From Amoebidium appalachense (taxonomy: Eukaryota > Ichthyosporea): a stretch of 64,000 bases of DNA. Position 1 is the stretch's first letter; each line of letters begins with the position of its first letter. The translations under genes and the position numbers were made by a program. The notes under the pieces are model-generated. The model was not told where the DNA came from and searched no databases. It was given only the letters and a program-made list of their open reading frames with translations. The stretch spans positions 2,356,001 to 2,420,000 of the forward strand of contig CAVNZM010000002.1 of NCBI GenBank assembly GCA_963693365.1. Direction: 5' to 3'. Positions 63,831 to 64,000 of the stretch are shown here, one piece after another.

Positions 63831-64000
63831 CTGAGGAGATAGAATATCAGCAAGCAACTAGAAATATGTGATTTATTTGGCTCTGAACAGGTGGGAAGAC
63901 GGTCCACATGAAAAGGTAGAACCACATGCAGGGTGGAAAGGCAGCAGAGCGGGAGAAAAACGCAGGCCCAAGGAGAAACGGCAAAAGGAGGAGGAGGGGG
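63831..64000. other. Intron of the iRhom-like gene at the window edge
   Basis: It starts upstream of the acceptor CTCAG| at 63831-63832 (minus strand). No conserved rhomboid coding sequence is found here, so the preceding exon lies outside the window. Confidence 0.5.

Overview
The window is nuclear DNA of a eukaryote. Its genes have many GT-AG introns, which are packed with mono-, di- and tetranucleotide repeats, and gaps between genes are long. It carries an LTR retrotransposon of the copia type, LINE pieces, a miniature LTR element and a MITE-like element. UBXN6, TXNDC15 and iRhom-like genes together, with generic condensin SMC2, fit a unicellular relative of animals (for example an ichthyosporean). 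That placement is an inference from a few genes and is weak. Very long C/G and A/T homopolymers suggest a long-read assembly, and two reading frames break by one base inside homopolymers.

Layout. 1-6317: the first exon of an unidentified gene running off the left end (minus), a single-exon zinc-finger/alpha-beta hydrolase (minus), and a three-exon 2H phosphoesterase with a possible lipid-anchored N-terminus (plus). 7080-8109: a 1,030-bp element with terminal inverted repeats and a TAA target duplication. 9631-18508: a nest of mobile elements. LINE pieces are interrupted at base 10191 by a complete copia element with identical 708-bp LTRs and a GTCAT target duplication, and a miniature LTR element (TRIM-like) follows. 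19196-27415: UBXN6/UBXD1 (plus, about 12 exons). 28620-29270: a compact run of small ORFs of unknown origin. 30407-45697: SMC2, complete in 25 exons (minus). 45698-53264: gene-poor, repeat-rich. 53265-53945: a small secreted cysteine-rich protein (minus). 56646-60674: TXNDC15-like thioredoxin membrane protein (minus). 63105-63830: the last two exons of an iRhom-like rhomboid-family protein (minus), whose final exon end is tandemly repeated.

The cellular genes do not form one pathway. SMC2 is a condensin ATPase subunit for mitotic chromosome compaction. UBXN6 is a p97/VCP cofactor. The TXNDC15-like and iRhom-like proteins are membrane proteins of the secretory route. The hydrolase and 2H phosphoesterase are predicted enzymes with unknown substrates. 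The strongest non-standard signals are microsatellites that run directly into splice sites, tandem duplication of exon 3' ends at two unrelated genes, the TRIM-like element, the small-ORF cluster with lone in-frame TGA codons, and a 76-nt pre-miRNA-like hairpin. All exon joins were made by eye from splice consensus, phase and family conservation; no alignment or search was run.
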